This document shows, piece by piece, positions 1 to 8,422 of a stretch of 64,000 nt of DNA. The notes under the pieces were generated by a model. That model had not been told where the DNA came from, did no database searches, and saw nothing but the letters and a program-made list of their open reading frames with translations. The translations under genes were made by a program, and so were the position numbers. Numbering within the stretch: the stretch's first letter is position 1; each line of letters opens with the position of its first letter. The stretch is from Tropicimonas marinistellae (lineage in GTDB: Bacteria; Pseudomonadota; Alphaproteobacteria; Rhodobacterales; Rhodobacteraceae): NCBI RefSeq assembly GCF_001509585.1, contig NZ_LNCI01000001.1, positions 620,001 through 684,000 on the forward strand. The letters are read 5' to 3'.

Positions 1-308
1 ACGATCCGCTCGCGGCACCCGGTCAGGCCGACCTGACGGCGCATGTGGATTTCGAGGCCATCGCGCGGACGGCCGCGGCCGAAGGCGCCGCCGTGACCGA
101 AATGACACCGCAGGGCGTGTTCCTGGAACGGCTCGGCATCACCGAACGCGCTCGGGCGCTCCTCGCGCGCCTGCCGGACGAAGAAAGCCGCCGCAACCAC
201 ATTGCCGCGCATCGGCGCTTGACGCATCCGCAGGAAATGGGTTCGCTCTTCAAAGCAATCGCCTTCCACCGCCACTCCACGCCCGTCCCACCCGGATTTG
301 ATTCATGA
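1..308 (+). CDS. MidA-like SAM-dependent methyltransferase (3' fragment)
   Basis: This is the C-terminal 101 or so residues of a gene that begins before the window; the first complete codon is at position 3. Phrases such as MTPQGVFLERLGI and QEMGSLFKAIAF match the C-terminal end of the MidA/NDUFAF7 family (COG1565), which methylates arginine on a respiratory complex I subunit in mitochondria. The SAM-binding core is outside the window, so catalysis cannot be checked. Its stop codon overlaps the pgeF start by four bases (ATGA). This neighbour pair recurs in alphaproteobacteria and implies one transcript. The family call rests on the tail only. Confidence 0.75.
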   Translation, partial: DPLAAPGQADLTAHVDFEAIARTAAAEGAAVTEMTPQGVFLERLGITERARALLARLPDEESRRNHIAAHRRLTHPQEMGSLFKAIAFHRHSTPVPPGFDS

Positions 309-1060
309 CGCTGGAAATTCTTACCTCCGACAATCTGTCTCCCATCCGCCATGGCTTCTTCACCCGCCGTGGCGGCGCGTCATCGGGTGTCTTCTCCGGG
401 CTCAATTGCGGGCAAGGCTCCTCCGATCAGGCGAATATCGTCACGATAAACCGGTCAAGGGTGGCCGAGGCGATGGGCGTCGACCTCGACGCCTTGGTCA
501 CCGTCAATCAGGTGCATTCCGCAACGGTCGCGATTGTCGACGCCCCGCTGGAAACCCGTCCGACAGCCGACGCGCTGGTGACGGACCGGCCGGGGCTGGC
601 ATTGTCCATTCTCACGGCCGATTGCCAGCCCGTGCTGTTTGCCGACCACACGGCCCGCGTGATCGGCGCCGCCCATGCGGGTTGGCGCGGCGCGCTCGCC
701 GGTATCCTTGAAAGCACGCTGGACGCGATGGAAAGCCTCGGCGCCGATCGTGGGCGCATCCGGGCCGCGATCGGCCCGACGATCAGCCAGACCGCCTACG
801 AGGTCGACTGGGAATTCATGGATACCTTTGTCGCCGAGGATCCGGCAAACGCCCGGTTCTTCGCTGGCGGCAACGGCGACAAAACGCAGTTCGATCTGCC
901 CGCATACGGTCTGCACCGCCTCAGGCAGGCCGGGATCGGGGTGGCGGAATGGACCCGCCACTGCACCTATTCCGATGCCGCGCGATTCTATTCCTACCGG
1001 CGTTCGTGCCACCTGAACGAAGCCGATTACGGGCGCCTTATTTCGGTCATTCGCCTCTGA
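305..1060 (+). CDS. pgeF: Peptidoglycan editing factor / YfiH-type purine nucleoside phosphorylase
   Basis: A 251-residue protein of the YfiH/PgeF multicopper-oxidase-like family, a usual length for it. Members act on purine nucleosides and, as PgeF, remove wrongly incorporated residues from peptidoglycan precursors. The metal-binding triad is visible: His71 in VNQVHSA, Cys107 in LTADCQPVL and His124 in GAAHAGWRG. The C-terminal RFYSYRR motif is also typical. It starts inside the stop of the upstream methyltransferase, so translation is probably coupled. Older databases call this family polyphenol oxidase or laccase-like. Confidence 0.9.
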   Translation: MTLEILTSDNLSPIRHGFFTRRGGASSGVFSGLNCGQGSSDQANIVTINRSRVAEAMGVDLDALVTVNQVHSATVAIVDAPLETRPTADALVTDRPGLALSILTADCQPVLFADHTARVIGAAHAGWRGALAGILESTLDAMESLGADRGRIRAAIGPTISQTAYEVDWEFMDTFVAEDPANARFFAGGNGDKTQFDLPAYGLHRLRQAGIGVAEWTRHCTYSDAARFYSYRRSCHLNEADYGRLISVIRL

Positions 1061-1177
1061 AACCGCGCCAGCGGATTTCCCTGCATTCGCCCTAAGCCCG
1101 CCCAAATGCCCCCCGATGATCCAACATCACGGGCGAGAGAGGCCCATGGGACGTGCGTTAGACAGAAGGAGAGCCGC

Positions 1178-1327
1178 ATGCCGCACAAGAGACGCTGGAT
1201 CGCTTCGGTGATCGCCGCCGCGGAGGCGCTGGATGCGCATCTCCCCTGGGAACGAGGCGCACGCCGGGAAGAATGGATCGCGCGCCGCAATGGCGCACGA
1301 GCGCTACCGCAGGCCCTGAGCGCCTGA
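1178..1327 (+). CDS. Small conserved-looking protein of 49 residues
   Basis: A short ORF beginning MPHKRRWIASVIAAAEA and ending ALPQALSA. The ATG is preceded by AGAAGGAGA at a good spacing, which favours this start over an in-frame ATG 72 bases upstream. The peptide is basic with one helix-like stretch (IASVIAAAEALDA) and no export signal or cysteines. I recall similar short proteins in Rhodobacteraceae but cannot name a function. A GC-rich hairpin follows at 1350-1383, consistent with a short independent transcript. Confidence 0.55.
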   Translation: MPHKRRWIASVIAAAEALDAHLPWERGARREEWIARRNGARALPQALSA

Positions 1328-1349
1328 GGCTGCAGCCGCGTCGCGACAC

Positions 1350-1383
1350 GAACGCCCGCTGCCTTCCCCGGCGGCGGGCGTTC
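1350..1383 (+). terminator. Hairpin after the 49-residue gene
   Basis: GAACGCCCGC at 1350-1359 pairs perfectly with GCGGGCGTTC at 1374-1383 across a 14-base loop. It sits 23 bases after the stop of the small gene. There is no clear T tract, so termination is inferred from position and stem strength. Confidence 0.5.
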
Positions 1384-1597
1384 CGATTCCCACCCCCCGC
1401 GAATCTCAATTGTGGCAACCTGGTCGCCTATCCGGAAACAAAGCTGCGCCGGACATTGGGATTGGTCCGAATGGGACTGCAGACGACGCGAATATTTTGA
1501 CAATTCCCGGACGGGACGACCATTATCGTGTCAAAGAAAAGACCTTCTGCATGGCGGTGGGGGCCCGCAGAAGCGACCGACCGAAAGGATCGATTGC

Positions 1598-2404
1598 TTG
1601 GAACGCCACCGCCCGACGGCCGCGGGTATCGCGCCGCAAAACAAATTTGGCCAGACGGCCACGGTCCCTGGAAAGACCGCTCGCTCGGATAGGCAACCTC
1701 AGCGCGCACAGCCTCTCTCGCGCCGTTATGAGGTTGCCTTTCTGACTCCACACGGCACCGTCGACGAGTTCGCCTGCGCGGCCCCGGCGCTGCCCGTGTT
1801 CGAAGAAGCCTTCTCCGCATTCGGGCGCGGCGCGCTCGTGACCACCGATGCCGGTGTCGTTGCCGTCGAGGATCTGGTGCCCGGCATGTGTGTCGAAACG
1901 GCCGGGCAGGGCCTGCAGCCGCTGCTCTGGATCGGGTCGATGAGCATCTACCCGACGACGACCGAATTGCACGGAATCGAGCCGCCCCGCATGGTGCGCA
2001 TCGCCACCGAGGCCTTCGGGCACGGCCGCCCGATTCCCGATCTCGTTCTCGGCCCCTTCGCGCGCCTGCTCTATCGCAACCCGCGATGCCGCGCCGTGCT
2101 CGGCGCGTCGGAGGCATTCGTCCCCGCCGAGGCCTTCGTCGACGGCCTGAGCGTGGTCAGCGTCACGCCGATTGCGCCGGTGCGCGCCTACCATCTCGGG
2201 TTCTCCGGTCAGCAGATCGTCAATGCGAACGGGATGGAGGTGGAAAGCTACCATCCCGGCCCCCAGTTCGAAGCCCGCATGGACCGTCGCAGCCTCGACC
2301 TCTTCCTGAGCCTGTTCCCACATGCCGTTGGCCCCGAGGGATTCGGCCCGATGGAGACGCCGCGCATGACGACCTACGAATTCGAGACGTTGCGCGACAT
2401 CTGA
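1598..2404 (+). CDS. Hint-domain protein (Hedgehog/intein-type fold)
   Basis: A protein of about 268 residues if translation starts at the TTG at 1598, which has GAAAGGA eight bases upstream. The reading frame stays open further upstream (to 1412), but that part is arginine-rich and does not look like protein. After a short basic N-terminus and the phrase RRYEVAFLTPHGTVDEF, a Hint domain runs from about residue 75: TTDAGVVAVEDLVPGM, then VLGPFARLLYRNP and later NANGMEVESYHPG. The usual nucleophilic Cys at the start of Hint domains is absent here (GRGALV), so self-splicing is unlikely. This single-domain Hint family is common in Rhodobacteraceae and has no established role. Confidence 0.75.
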   Translation: MERHRPTAAGIAPQNKFGQTATVPGKTARSDRQPQRAQPLSRRYEVAFLTPHGTVDEFACAAPALPVFEEAFSAFGRGALVTTDAGVVAVEDLVPGMCVETAGQGLQPLLWIGSMSIYPTTTELHGIEPPRMVRIATEAFGHGRPIPDLVLGPFARLLYRNPRCRAVLGASEAFVPAEAFVDGLSVVSVTPIAPVRAYHLGFSGQQIVNANGMEVESYHPGPQFEARMDRRSLDLFLSLFPHAVGPEGFGPMETPRMTTYEFETLRDI

Positions 2405-2423
2405 TCGCCGCGCGGCCGCGCCG

Positions 2424-3155
2424 TCAGCCGCGCCCGATATAGGGCATCTGCGTCGCCACCAGTGTCATGAACTGCACGTTGGCATGCAGCGGCAGGTTCG
2501 CCATCTGCCACACCGCATCGGCCACGTAATCCACTTCGATCGTCGGCGGCGGGGCCTCGCCGGCCGCGCGCGCCTTCTCCGTGACCTCCTGCAGGAGATC
2601 AGTGCGGGCGTTGCCGATGTCAATCTGGCCGCAGGCGATGTCGAAGGGCCTTCCGTCCAGCGACAGTTGGCGCGTCAGCCCGGTCACGCCATGCTTGGTC
2701 GCGGTGTAGGGGGCCGCGCCTTCGCGCGGCACATGCGCCGAGATCGACCCGTTGTTGATGATACGGCCTCCCTGCGGGTCCTGCCGCCGCATCTGGCCAA
2801 AGGCCGCCCGCGCGGCAAGGAACATGCCGGTGAGGTTGACGTCGACGCTGCGCCGCCAGTCGTCGATCTCGATCTCGTCGATCGTGGCCTGGGGCGTAAA
2901 CATCCCGGCATTGTTGAACAACACGTCCAGCCGGCCGGCGGCATCGACGAAACGCGCAACGGCATGCGCCACGTCGTCGGGGTTCGTCACGTCGCCCGGC
3001 AGGACCACCGCCGTATCGGCCGCCGCCGCGACCTCTTCCAGGGCCGTCCTGCGCCGGGCAAACAGCCCGACGATCCAGCCCGCGTCCAGAAAACGGCGGG
3101 CGACGCCGGCGCCGATGCCTCCGGACGCGCCGGTGATGAAGATCGTTCCACTCAT
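2424..3155 (-). CDS. Short-chain dehydrogenase/reductase
   Basis: A 243-residue classical SDR with an N-terminal Rossmann fold. The cofactor motif TGASGGIG is at residues 8-15, NNAG at 81-84, and the catalytic residues are Ser137, Tyr150 and Lys154 in YTATK. It should carry out an NAD(P)-dependent oxidation or reduction of an alcohol or ketone; the substrate cannot be read from the sequence. Its start overlaps the stop of the upstream RecD-like helicase by four bases, so the two are probably translated from one message although no functional link is evident. Confidence 0.85.
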   Translation of the reverse strand: MSGTIFITGASGGIGAGVARRFLDAGWIVGLFARRRTALEEVAAAADTAVVLPGDVTNPDDVAHAVARFVDAAGRLDVLFNNAGMFTPQATIDEIEIDDWRRSVDVNLTGMFLAARAAFGQMRRQDPQGGRIINNGSISAHVPREGAAPYTATKHGVTGLTRQLSLDGRPFDIACGQIDIGNARTDLLQEVTEKARAAGEAPPPTIEVDYVADAVWQMANLPLHANVQFMTLVATQMPYIGRG

Positions 3156-4678
3156 GATTGCTGCTCCTCCAAAGCAAGCCGCGGGGCAGGTGCGGCAAGG
3201 TCCGTCGTGTCCAGCGGCGCCTTCGGCTTACCAAGGCGATAGCGCGTCACCCAGATCAGCCGCTCCTCCGCACGCGTGATTGCGACATAGGCCAGCCGCT
3301 TCCAGAGCGGATGCCCGGCTTCGACGCGGCCGGCCCGCGCCGCGGCGTAGAGATCGGGCGCAAAGACCTGCACGGTTGGCCATTGCGACCCCTGCGCCTT
3401 GTGGATCGTGACCGCGGCGCCATGCAGGAAGGCCGCGCCCATATTGGCGGCAAAGGGAATGAAGGGCTCTTCCTCGTCCGGCTTCTCGATCTTGATGATC
3501 GAGGCCGCCGACAGGCGCGGATCCTCGGCCCCCATGACATGCAGCAGCGAGAAGCCCGGCTTCCGGCCCGGCCCGAGATAGACCACCTGCGCGCCCTTGA
3601 TCAGCCCGCGTGCCTCCAGGTCGAGCCGCCGCTTGCGATGCTTGAGCGGCAATTCGATGCCGTCGCAGATGAGCGGTTCTCCCGGCAGCAGCCCGTCCTC
3701 CGGCGCGCCGAAGGCCGCGCGAAAGGCGTGAATCAGGCGAATCCGCGTGGCATTCCGCCAGACGAGCACCGGGGAGCGTGCCATCAGGTCGGACTCGACG
3801 CGTTGCCCGATGACGACGCGCGGGTCGTCCCGCGCCGCGTCCTCCACCATCCGCTCGAATTGCTCGAATCCGAGGTCCGGGTCCGCCAGCGCATGCGCAA
3901 GATCGAGGATCGGATTGTCGCCGGCCTGCCGGTGGACCCGGTGCAGTTCCAACTTCCGGCGCTCCGGGAAGGTATCGAAAACCATCTCGCCGGAATTATT
4001 GACGGGCGCGAGCTGCGCCGGGTCGCCGAAAAGGACGAGCGTCGGGAAGATCTCGCGCAGGTCGTCGAACTGGCGCGCGTCCAGCATGGAGCTTTCGTCC
4101 ACGAAACCGATGTCGAGCGGCTCCTCGCGGCGTTTCCAGCCGGTGATGAAATCCGACCCGCGCAGGCCCGCGGCCGCCAGTGCGCCGGGAATGGACTTGT
4201 TGGCCTGGTAGAAGGCAAAGGCACGGTCGAGCGCGGCATCCGTCAGCCCCTCGACCTCCGGCCGCTCGCCCTGACCGGCCAGCCACTCGGCGATCCGCTC
4301 GTATTCCGGGTCGTAGACGGGGGTATAGAGGATACGGTGAATGGTCGTGGCCGGCACGCCGCGGCTGCGCAGTACGCTCGCGGCCTTGTTCGTCGGGGCC
4401 AGAATGGCGAGCGTACGCCGATCCTTGCGGCGCCGGCCTTCCCAATCGCCGGACACCACATCGACACCGGCAGTTTCCAGGGCCTGTGCCAGCCTGGCAA
4501 GCAACAGGGTCTTGCCGGAGCCGGCCTTGCCGACAATCGCAAGCGCGGAGGCCTTGCCATCTGCCCGTGGCGTCAGCGTCTCGTTTACAATGTCGACGCC
4601 TGCCGACGTCAGGACGTCGGTGACACGATCCCAGGCTTCGGCCTGGTCATCCGAAAGGGCAAGAGCGGAAGAAACCAT
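3152..4678 (-). CDS. RecD/Dda-like ATP-dependent DNA helicase
   Basis: A 508-residue superfamily 1 helicase. Walker A is VGKAGSGKT (residues 49-57), Walker B is the DES of VDESSM (194-196), a motif with FGDPAQLAPV follows, and the C-terminal UvrD_C_2-type region carries VTIHKAQGSQW and YVAITRAEERL. This order matches AAA_30/RecD2-like helicases that translocate on single-stranded DNA. The long RecD N-terminal region is missing, so it is a stand-alone enzyme and not a RecBCD subunit. It overlaps the downstream SDR by four bases and lies just after luxI on the same strand. Confidence 0.85.
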   Translation of the reverse strand: MVSSALALSDDQAEAWDRVTDVLTSAGVDIVNETLTPRADGKASALAIVGKAGSGKTLLLARLAQALETAGVDVVSGDWEGRRRKDRRTLAILAPTNKAASVLRSRGVPATTIHRILYTPVYDPEYERIAEWLAGQGERPEVEGLTDAALDRAFAFYQANKSIPGALAAAGLRGSDFITGWKRREEPLDIGFVDESSMLDARQFDDLREIFPTLVLFGDPAQLAPVNNSGEMVFDTFPERRKLELHRVHRQAGDNPILDLAHALADPDLGFEQFERMVEDAARDDPRVVIGQRVESDLMARSPVLVWRNATRIRLIHAFRAAFGAPEDGLLPGEPLICDGIELPLKHRKRRLDLEARGLIKGAQVVYLGPGRKPGFSLLHVMGAEDPRLSAASIIKIEKPDEEEPFIPFAANMGAAFLHGAAVTIHKAQGSQWPTVQVFAPDLYAAARAGRVEAGHPLWKRLAYVAITRAEERLIWVTRYRLGKPKAPLDTTDLAAPAPRLALEEQQS

Positions 4679-4738
4679 GGCCCGACCCTATCGGCCGGAC
4701 CACGAAGGTTCCAGAGATCGCGCGCGCGGCGCGTCAGC

Positions 4739-5383
4739 TCACGCGATGGCCGCCAGCGGCATTGGCGCCGGGGCACGGCGGTTGAAGGAGTGGTTGAACC
4801 AGGCAAGCGACGTGTCGCGCTCGATCCCGAGGCGTTTGAGCGTCGGCGCCCAGGCTTCCGGCTTCATCTCCCAGAGGCCGACGCCGATCCGGTCCTTGCC
4901 TTCTCCGGCAGCGCCGATCACGTCCGGGTCGACATGGTAAAGGCGATAGATCCGCTCCATCCGCGGGTCGAAGACGCCGCAGAAATGCTCAAGCTTGAAA
5001 TTGTCCATGATCTCGCCGCCACCGAGAACCAATGCCGCGGCGGCGCGTCTGTCGGCACGCGGGGAAATGCAGAAACGGGTGCATTCCCAGATCAGCGGCG
5101 ACTCGATATGGGTTCCGTCGATGAGATGCGAGAAATGCTCGTTGATCATCGTCCGCCCGACCGTCGGCAGGAACCGCATGGACCCGCCGTGGGTGCCATC
5201 TTCCAGTTCCCAGATAACGTAGAGAGGATTCAGGATATCGTATTGGTCTTTTTCTTCACCGCTCTCGTTGACGGTGACGTCCCAGCCGAGGCGGCGGCTG
5301 AATTGTTCCGCGCGGTCTTGAAACATGGTGTCCCGGAGGATGGGAAAGCGATCGAGGTTGTTCCCGTAGATATAACGCAGCAT
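4739..5383 (-). CDS. luxI: Acyl-homoserine lactone synthase (LuxI family)
   Basis: A 214-residue autoinducer synthase that would join an acyl chain from acyl-ACP or acyl-CoA to SAM to make an acyl-homoserine lactone. Family features in order are RAEQFSRRLGWDV near the N-terminus, NPLYVIWELEDG, GSMRFLPTVGRTM and the IWECTRFCISP region. The start has GAAAGGAG about eight bases upstream. It lies 117 bases downstream of luxR on the same strand, the usual pairing of a signal synthase with its receptor. The signal's chain length cannot be told from the sequence. Confidence 0.92.
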   Translation of the reverse strand: MLRYIYGNNLDRFPILRDTMFQDRAEQFSRRLGWDVTVNESGEEKDQYDILNPLYVIWELEDGTHGGSMRFLPTVGRTMINEHFSHLIDGTHIESPLIWECTRFCISPRADRRAAAALVLGGGEIMDNFKLEHFCGVFDPRMERIYRLYHVDPDVIGAAGEGKDRIGVGLWEMKPEAWAPTLKRLGIERDTSLAWFNHSFNRRAPAPMPLAAIA

Positions 5384-5500
5384 GACGAGTGGCTCCTTTC
5401 CGTCGAATACGGAGAGGATTGTCCAAATATGGTTAACAGACCCCTACGGTGAACCGGGATCATCCACGCAAAACGCAAGATTCCTGTGGACAATTAACCT

Positions 5501-6214
5501 TCACACGACGATCAGGCCGCGGCTCAATGCGCGGGCCACGGCATGCGTGGTATTGAGAGCGCCGAGTTTGTGGCGTGCCGCTTCGATGTAAACCCTCAGC
5601 GTATGCTCGGAAATCTCCATTTCCACGGCGGCCTGCGCGCGCGACATTCCCTTGGCGAGATAGGTCATGGCCGCAAGTTCGCGCGGCGACAGGGCCGGCG
5701 AGGGCGCCGAATCGCCCCCTTGCTCGAACTCCAGCGCTTTCTTGTTGAACTCGTGGGCAATAATCATGAGATCTCTCATGTTTTCGTCGACAAACGCCGA
5801 CCAGCCGTAATCGTCGCAATTGTCCGAGGCCGTAAAGAGGGCGAATTGGCCCGCGGGGCCACGGATCGGTATGCTCAGCCCCTGATTCCCCACCCCGAAT
5901 TCGATTGCTTCGCGAAAAAAGGCGCGCGCGGCGCGGCTCGACCAATCGAGCTCTTTCCAGTCGACAGGGTTGAAGCGCTGAAGACATCCAAGAATGACCG
6001 GATCCATGCGGAGATAATCTTTCTCCACATATCGATCGACCCAATCCTGGCTGTAGGTGCCGGCCCCGAAGCGCTCCCCTGCGGAGTTAACCCAGTGATA
6101 AACGATATGCGCGATCCGGTAATGGTCGCGAAGACGCTCAGTCGCGGTCTGTAGATCGCCCACGTCCTTGGCTTCCTGAAGGAACTCACATAGCGCTTCG
6201 AGCTTCTCCTGCAT
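5501..6214 (-). CDS. luxR: LuxR-family quorum-sensing regulator
   Basis: A 237-residue LuxR-type regulator with an N-terminal autoinducer-binding domain (about residues 15-165) and a C-terminal GerE-type helix-turn-helix. The latter has LSPRELAAMTYLAKGMS, then MEISEHTLRVYIEAARHKLGA. It should bind the acyl-homoserine lactone made by the neighbouring LuxI and control transcription. Its ATG lies inside the end of a small upstream ORF (29-base overlap) and has no strong Shine-Dalgarno at normal distance, which suggests translational coupling. The 5384-5500 spacer to luxI contains an inverted repeat that may be an operator. Confidence 0.92.
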   Translation of the reverse strand: MQEKLEALCEFLQEAKDVGDLQTATERLRDHYRIAHIVYHWVNSAGERFGAGTYSQDWVDRYVEKDYLRMDPVILGCLQRFNPVDWKELDWSSRAARAFFREAIEFGVGNQGLSIPIRGPAGQFALFTASDNCDDYGWSAFVDENMRDLMIIAHEFNKKALEFEQGGDSAPSPALSPRELAAMTYLAKGMSRAQAAVEMEISEHTLRVYIEAARHKLGALNTTHAVARALSRGLIVV

Positions 6215-6398
6215 TTCGTGCCGGCGTCGGCTCTCCTATCTCGCGACCAACAGGGCCGACTGCTGAGACCGCCGCGCCGCATTCGGCCGCCGCGACACGT
6301 TGCATGTCGTCCAACTGATCCGCCAACTTCCGCAGGTCATGTGCATGCGCATATGCCCCCAGGTCAGCCAGCACATCCAATATCCAAGCATGAGTCAT
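6186..6398 (-). CDS. Small ORF (70 residues) leading luxR
   Basis: A 70-residue protein starting MTHAWILDVLADLGAYA with AGGAGAGG well placed upstream, and overlapping the luxR start by 29 bases. The first half (LRKLADQLDDMQRVAAAE) is predicted to be helical and acidic; the tail is low-complexity. I recall similar short ORFs directly before luxR genes in roseobacters, but there is no assigned function. The good ribosome site here and the poor one at luxR suggest that translating this ORF carries ribosomes into luxR. Confidence 0.6.
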   Translation of the reverse strand: MTHAWILDVLADLGAYAHAHDLRKLADQLDDMQRVAAAECGAAVSAVGPVGREIGEPTPARNAGEARSAM

Positions 6399-6842
6399 AT
6401 CAGAACCTCTCCTGGGTTCATTAGCGAAATGTTAGGACAACCCTAGCACGAGTGTACCTGTTGCAATATTCACGGCTTTGCCCTCCCCAAATCTGGCGAG
6501 GTGGCGATTGGTAACTCCTTGGTTTCACGAAATCGCTGACATTTTCTGAATGCAATCTGCCGCCCAAGACCGGCGAGAGGCCGGGGCGAAAGAACACTCG
6601 GACGGATCTGCCGCGCCAAAGCGCTGACGCGTTGATTTTACGAGGTTTTCAGGGGGAGTCAGCCCGGCCGCACAGGGCGTGCCCGGATCCGTCGGGAATC
6701 AGGAAATTCATGCAGGAATGGGCGGCATGCGGTGCCGCCCGGCATCGGGCCAACCCCGATCTGGCGTCGCTGCGTGCGCCGTCAGCAGCAATACCCGCCG
6801 GCCTTTGCGGGCCGGCGAGTGAGACAATAGGTCACGACCGGA
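6399..6842. other. Intergenic region between luxR unit and ccrA
   Basis: A stretch of 444 bases without a supported gene. The left end should hold the promoter of the luxR unit and contains the imperfect inverted repeat TTAGGACAACCCTAG at 6432-6446. The right end holds the ccrA terminator hairpin. Open frames across it lack ribosome sites and recognisable content. Confidence 0.5.
6796..6817 (-). terminator. Hairpin downstream of ccrA
   Basis: CGCCGGCC at 6796-6803 and GGCCGGCG at 6810-6817 form a perfect 8-bp stem with a 6-base loop, 25 bases past the ccrA stop. There is no long T tract on the ccrA sense strand, so efficiency is uncertain. Confidence 0.5.
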
Positions 6843-8126
6843 TCAGCCGCGCGCGGTCAGCGCGTCCTCGAACGTCCGAAGCCCGGTTGTCGGCGCCTGC
6901 ACAAGCACGGCCATGTTGCCGGGCTTGTGCTCGTTGCGGAGCATCTTCATATGCGCGTCCGGGATCTGCTCCCACGGGAAAACTTCCGACATGCAGGGGT
7001 CCAGGCGCCGCTCGCACATCAGCTTGTTGGCCGCCGCGGCCTGCTTGAGATGGGCGAAGTGGCTGCCCTGTAGGCGCTTCTGGTGCATCCACATGTAGCG
7101 CACGTCGAACGTGCAGTTGAATCCCGACGTGCCGGCGCAGATCACCACCATGCCGCCCTTCTTGACCACGAAGGTCGAGACCGGGAAGGTCGCCTCGCCG
7201 GGGTGTTCGAACACCATGTCCACGTTCACGCCCTTGCCGGTAATGTCCCAGATCGCCTTGCCGAACTTGCGGACTTCCTTGAACCACGCGGCGTATTCGG
7301 GCGTGTTCACCGTCGGAAGCTGACCCCAGCAGTCGAAATCCTTGCGGTTGATCACGCCCTTGGCACCCTGCGCCATGACGAAGTCGCGCTTGCTCTCGTC
7401 CGAAATCACGCCGATCGCGTTGGCGCCAGCGGTGTTGGCAAGCTGGATCGCGTAGGACCCGAGCCCACCGGAGGCACCCCAGACCAGAACGTTCTGGCCC
7501 GGCTTGAGTTCATGCGGGTGATGGCCGAAGAGCATCCGGTACGCGGTGGCCAGAGTCAGCGTGTAGCAGGCGCTCTCCTCCCAGGTCAGGTGCTGCGGGC
7601 GTGGCAGCAACTGCTGCGCCTGTACACTGGTGAATTGCGCGAAGGAACCGTCCGGGGTCTCGTAACCCCAGATCCGCTGGGTCGGCGAGTACATCGGATC
7701 GCCGCCGTTGCACTCCTCGTCGTCCCCGTCGTCCTGGTTGCAGTGAATGACGACCTCGTCGCCCACCTTCCAGTTCCGCACCTTGGAACCGACGGCCCAG
7801 ACGATGCCCGACGCATCGGACCCCGCGATATGGTAGGGGGCACCATGGCCGTCAAAGGGCGAGATCGGCACGCCAAGCCCGGCCCAGACGCCGTTGTAGT
7901 TCACACCGGCGGCCATCACGAGGACGAGCACCTCGTGGGTGTCCAGTTTCGGCGTGTCGACGACCTCCTGCAGAAAGGACTTGTCCGGCTCGCCATGGCG
8001 CTCGCGCCGGATCGCCCATGCGTACATCTTCTTCGGCACATAGCCCATCGGGGGCATCTCACCGATCTCGTATAGGTCCTTTTCAGGGGCCTCGTAGGTT
8101 GCGTGGGTCATATCGTCCAGAGCCAT
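6843..8126 (-). CDS. ccrA: Crotonyl-CoA carboxylase/reductase
   Basis: A 427-residue medium-chain dehydrogenase/reductase with the full-length features of crotonyl-CoA carboxylase/reductase. This enzyme converts crotonyl-CoA, CO2 and NADPH to ethylmalonyl-CoA. Typical phrases are YVPKKMYAWAIRRERHGEP, HCNQDDGDDEECNGGDPM, the NADPH-binding WGASGGLGSYAIQLAN and GFNCTFDVRYMWMHQKRLQG. It is the key step of the ethylmalonyl-CoA pathway, which replaces the glyoxylate bypass for growth on acetyl-CoA. It is divergent from ecm, the mutase of the same pathway, so the 296-base gap probably holds shared control sites. GGAGG precedes the ATG by five bases. Confidence 0.96.
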   Translation of the reverse strand: MALDDMTHATYEAPEKDLYEIGEMPPMGYVPKKMYAWAIRRERHGEPDKSFLQEVVDTPKLDTHEVLVLVMAAGVNYNGVWAGLGVPISPFDGHGAPYHIAGSDASGIVWAVGSKVRNWKVGDEVVIHCNQDDGDDEECNGGDPMYSPTQRIWGYETPDGSFAQFTSVQAQQLLPRPQHLTWEESACYTLTLATAYRMLFGHHPHELKPGQNVLVWGASGGLGSYAIQLANTAGANAIGVISDESKRDFVMAQGAKGVINRKDFDCWGQLPTVNTPEYAAWFKEVRKFGKAIWDITGKGVNVDMVFEHPGEATFPVSTFVVKKGGMVVICAGTSGFNCTFDVRYMWMHQKRLQGSHFAHLKQAAAANKLMCERRLDPCMSEVFPWEQIPDAHMKMLRNEHKPGNMAVLVQAPTTGLRTFEDALTARG

Positions 8127-8204
8127 CTGAGCCTCCGTGGTTGAATGTGCCGCATCGCAGAATCAACGCGGGTCGTTGAGTTTGATACGGTCACGCGCGC
8201 AACA

Positions 8205-8215
8205 TTGCAATGCAA
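8205..8215. promoter_or_regulatory. Palindrome TTGCA-A-TGCAA in the ccrA/ecm control region
   Basis: A perfect 5+1+5 palindrome lies 79 bases upstream of the ccrA start within the divergent region, followed by GTTTC. It resembles in general form the TTGCAAA-type sites known for RamB-like (ScfR) regulators of acetate and propionate metabolism. The link is inference from location and shape. Confidence 0.4.
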
Positions 8216-8422
8216 GTTTCTATTGTTTTGAAATTTTATGTCGTGGCGATTGTTTGTTTCTCGTGCCGCTGCAAAGAAAACAAGGGGCCAGCGCGAAAAC
8301 GGTCGCCAAACGCCGTGCAGAAGCGCCGGTGCCGCGATGCAGCGAATTGACAGCGCCACAATATTTCGAATACCACCGTTGGAACGGAATTTTGTTGCCC
8401 CAAACGAGTCGCGAGATCCTTC

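Noticed and set aside
3158-5452. A 764-residue plus-strand frame opposite the helicase and luxI
   Set aside because: It runs antisense to two clear genes, crosses their boundary and has no ribosome site or motif.
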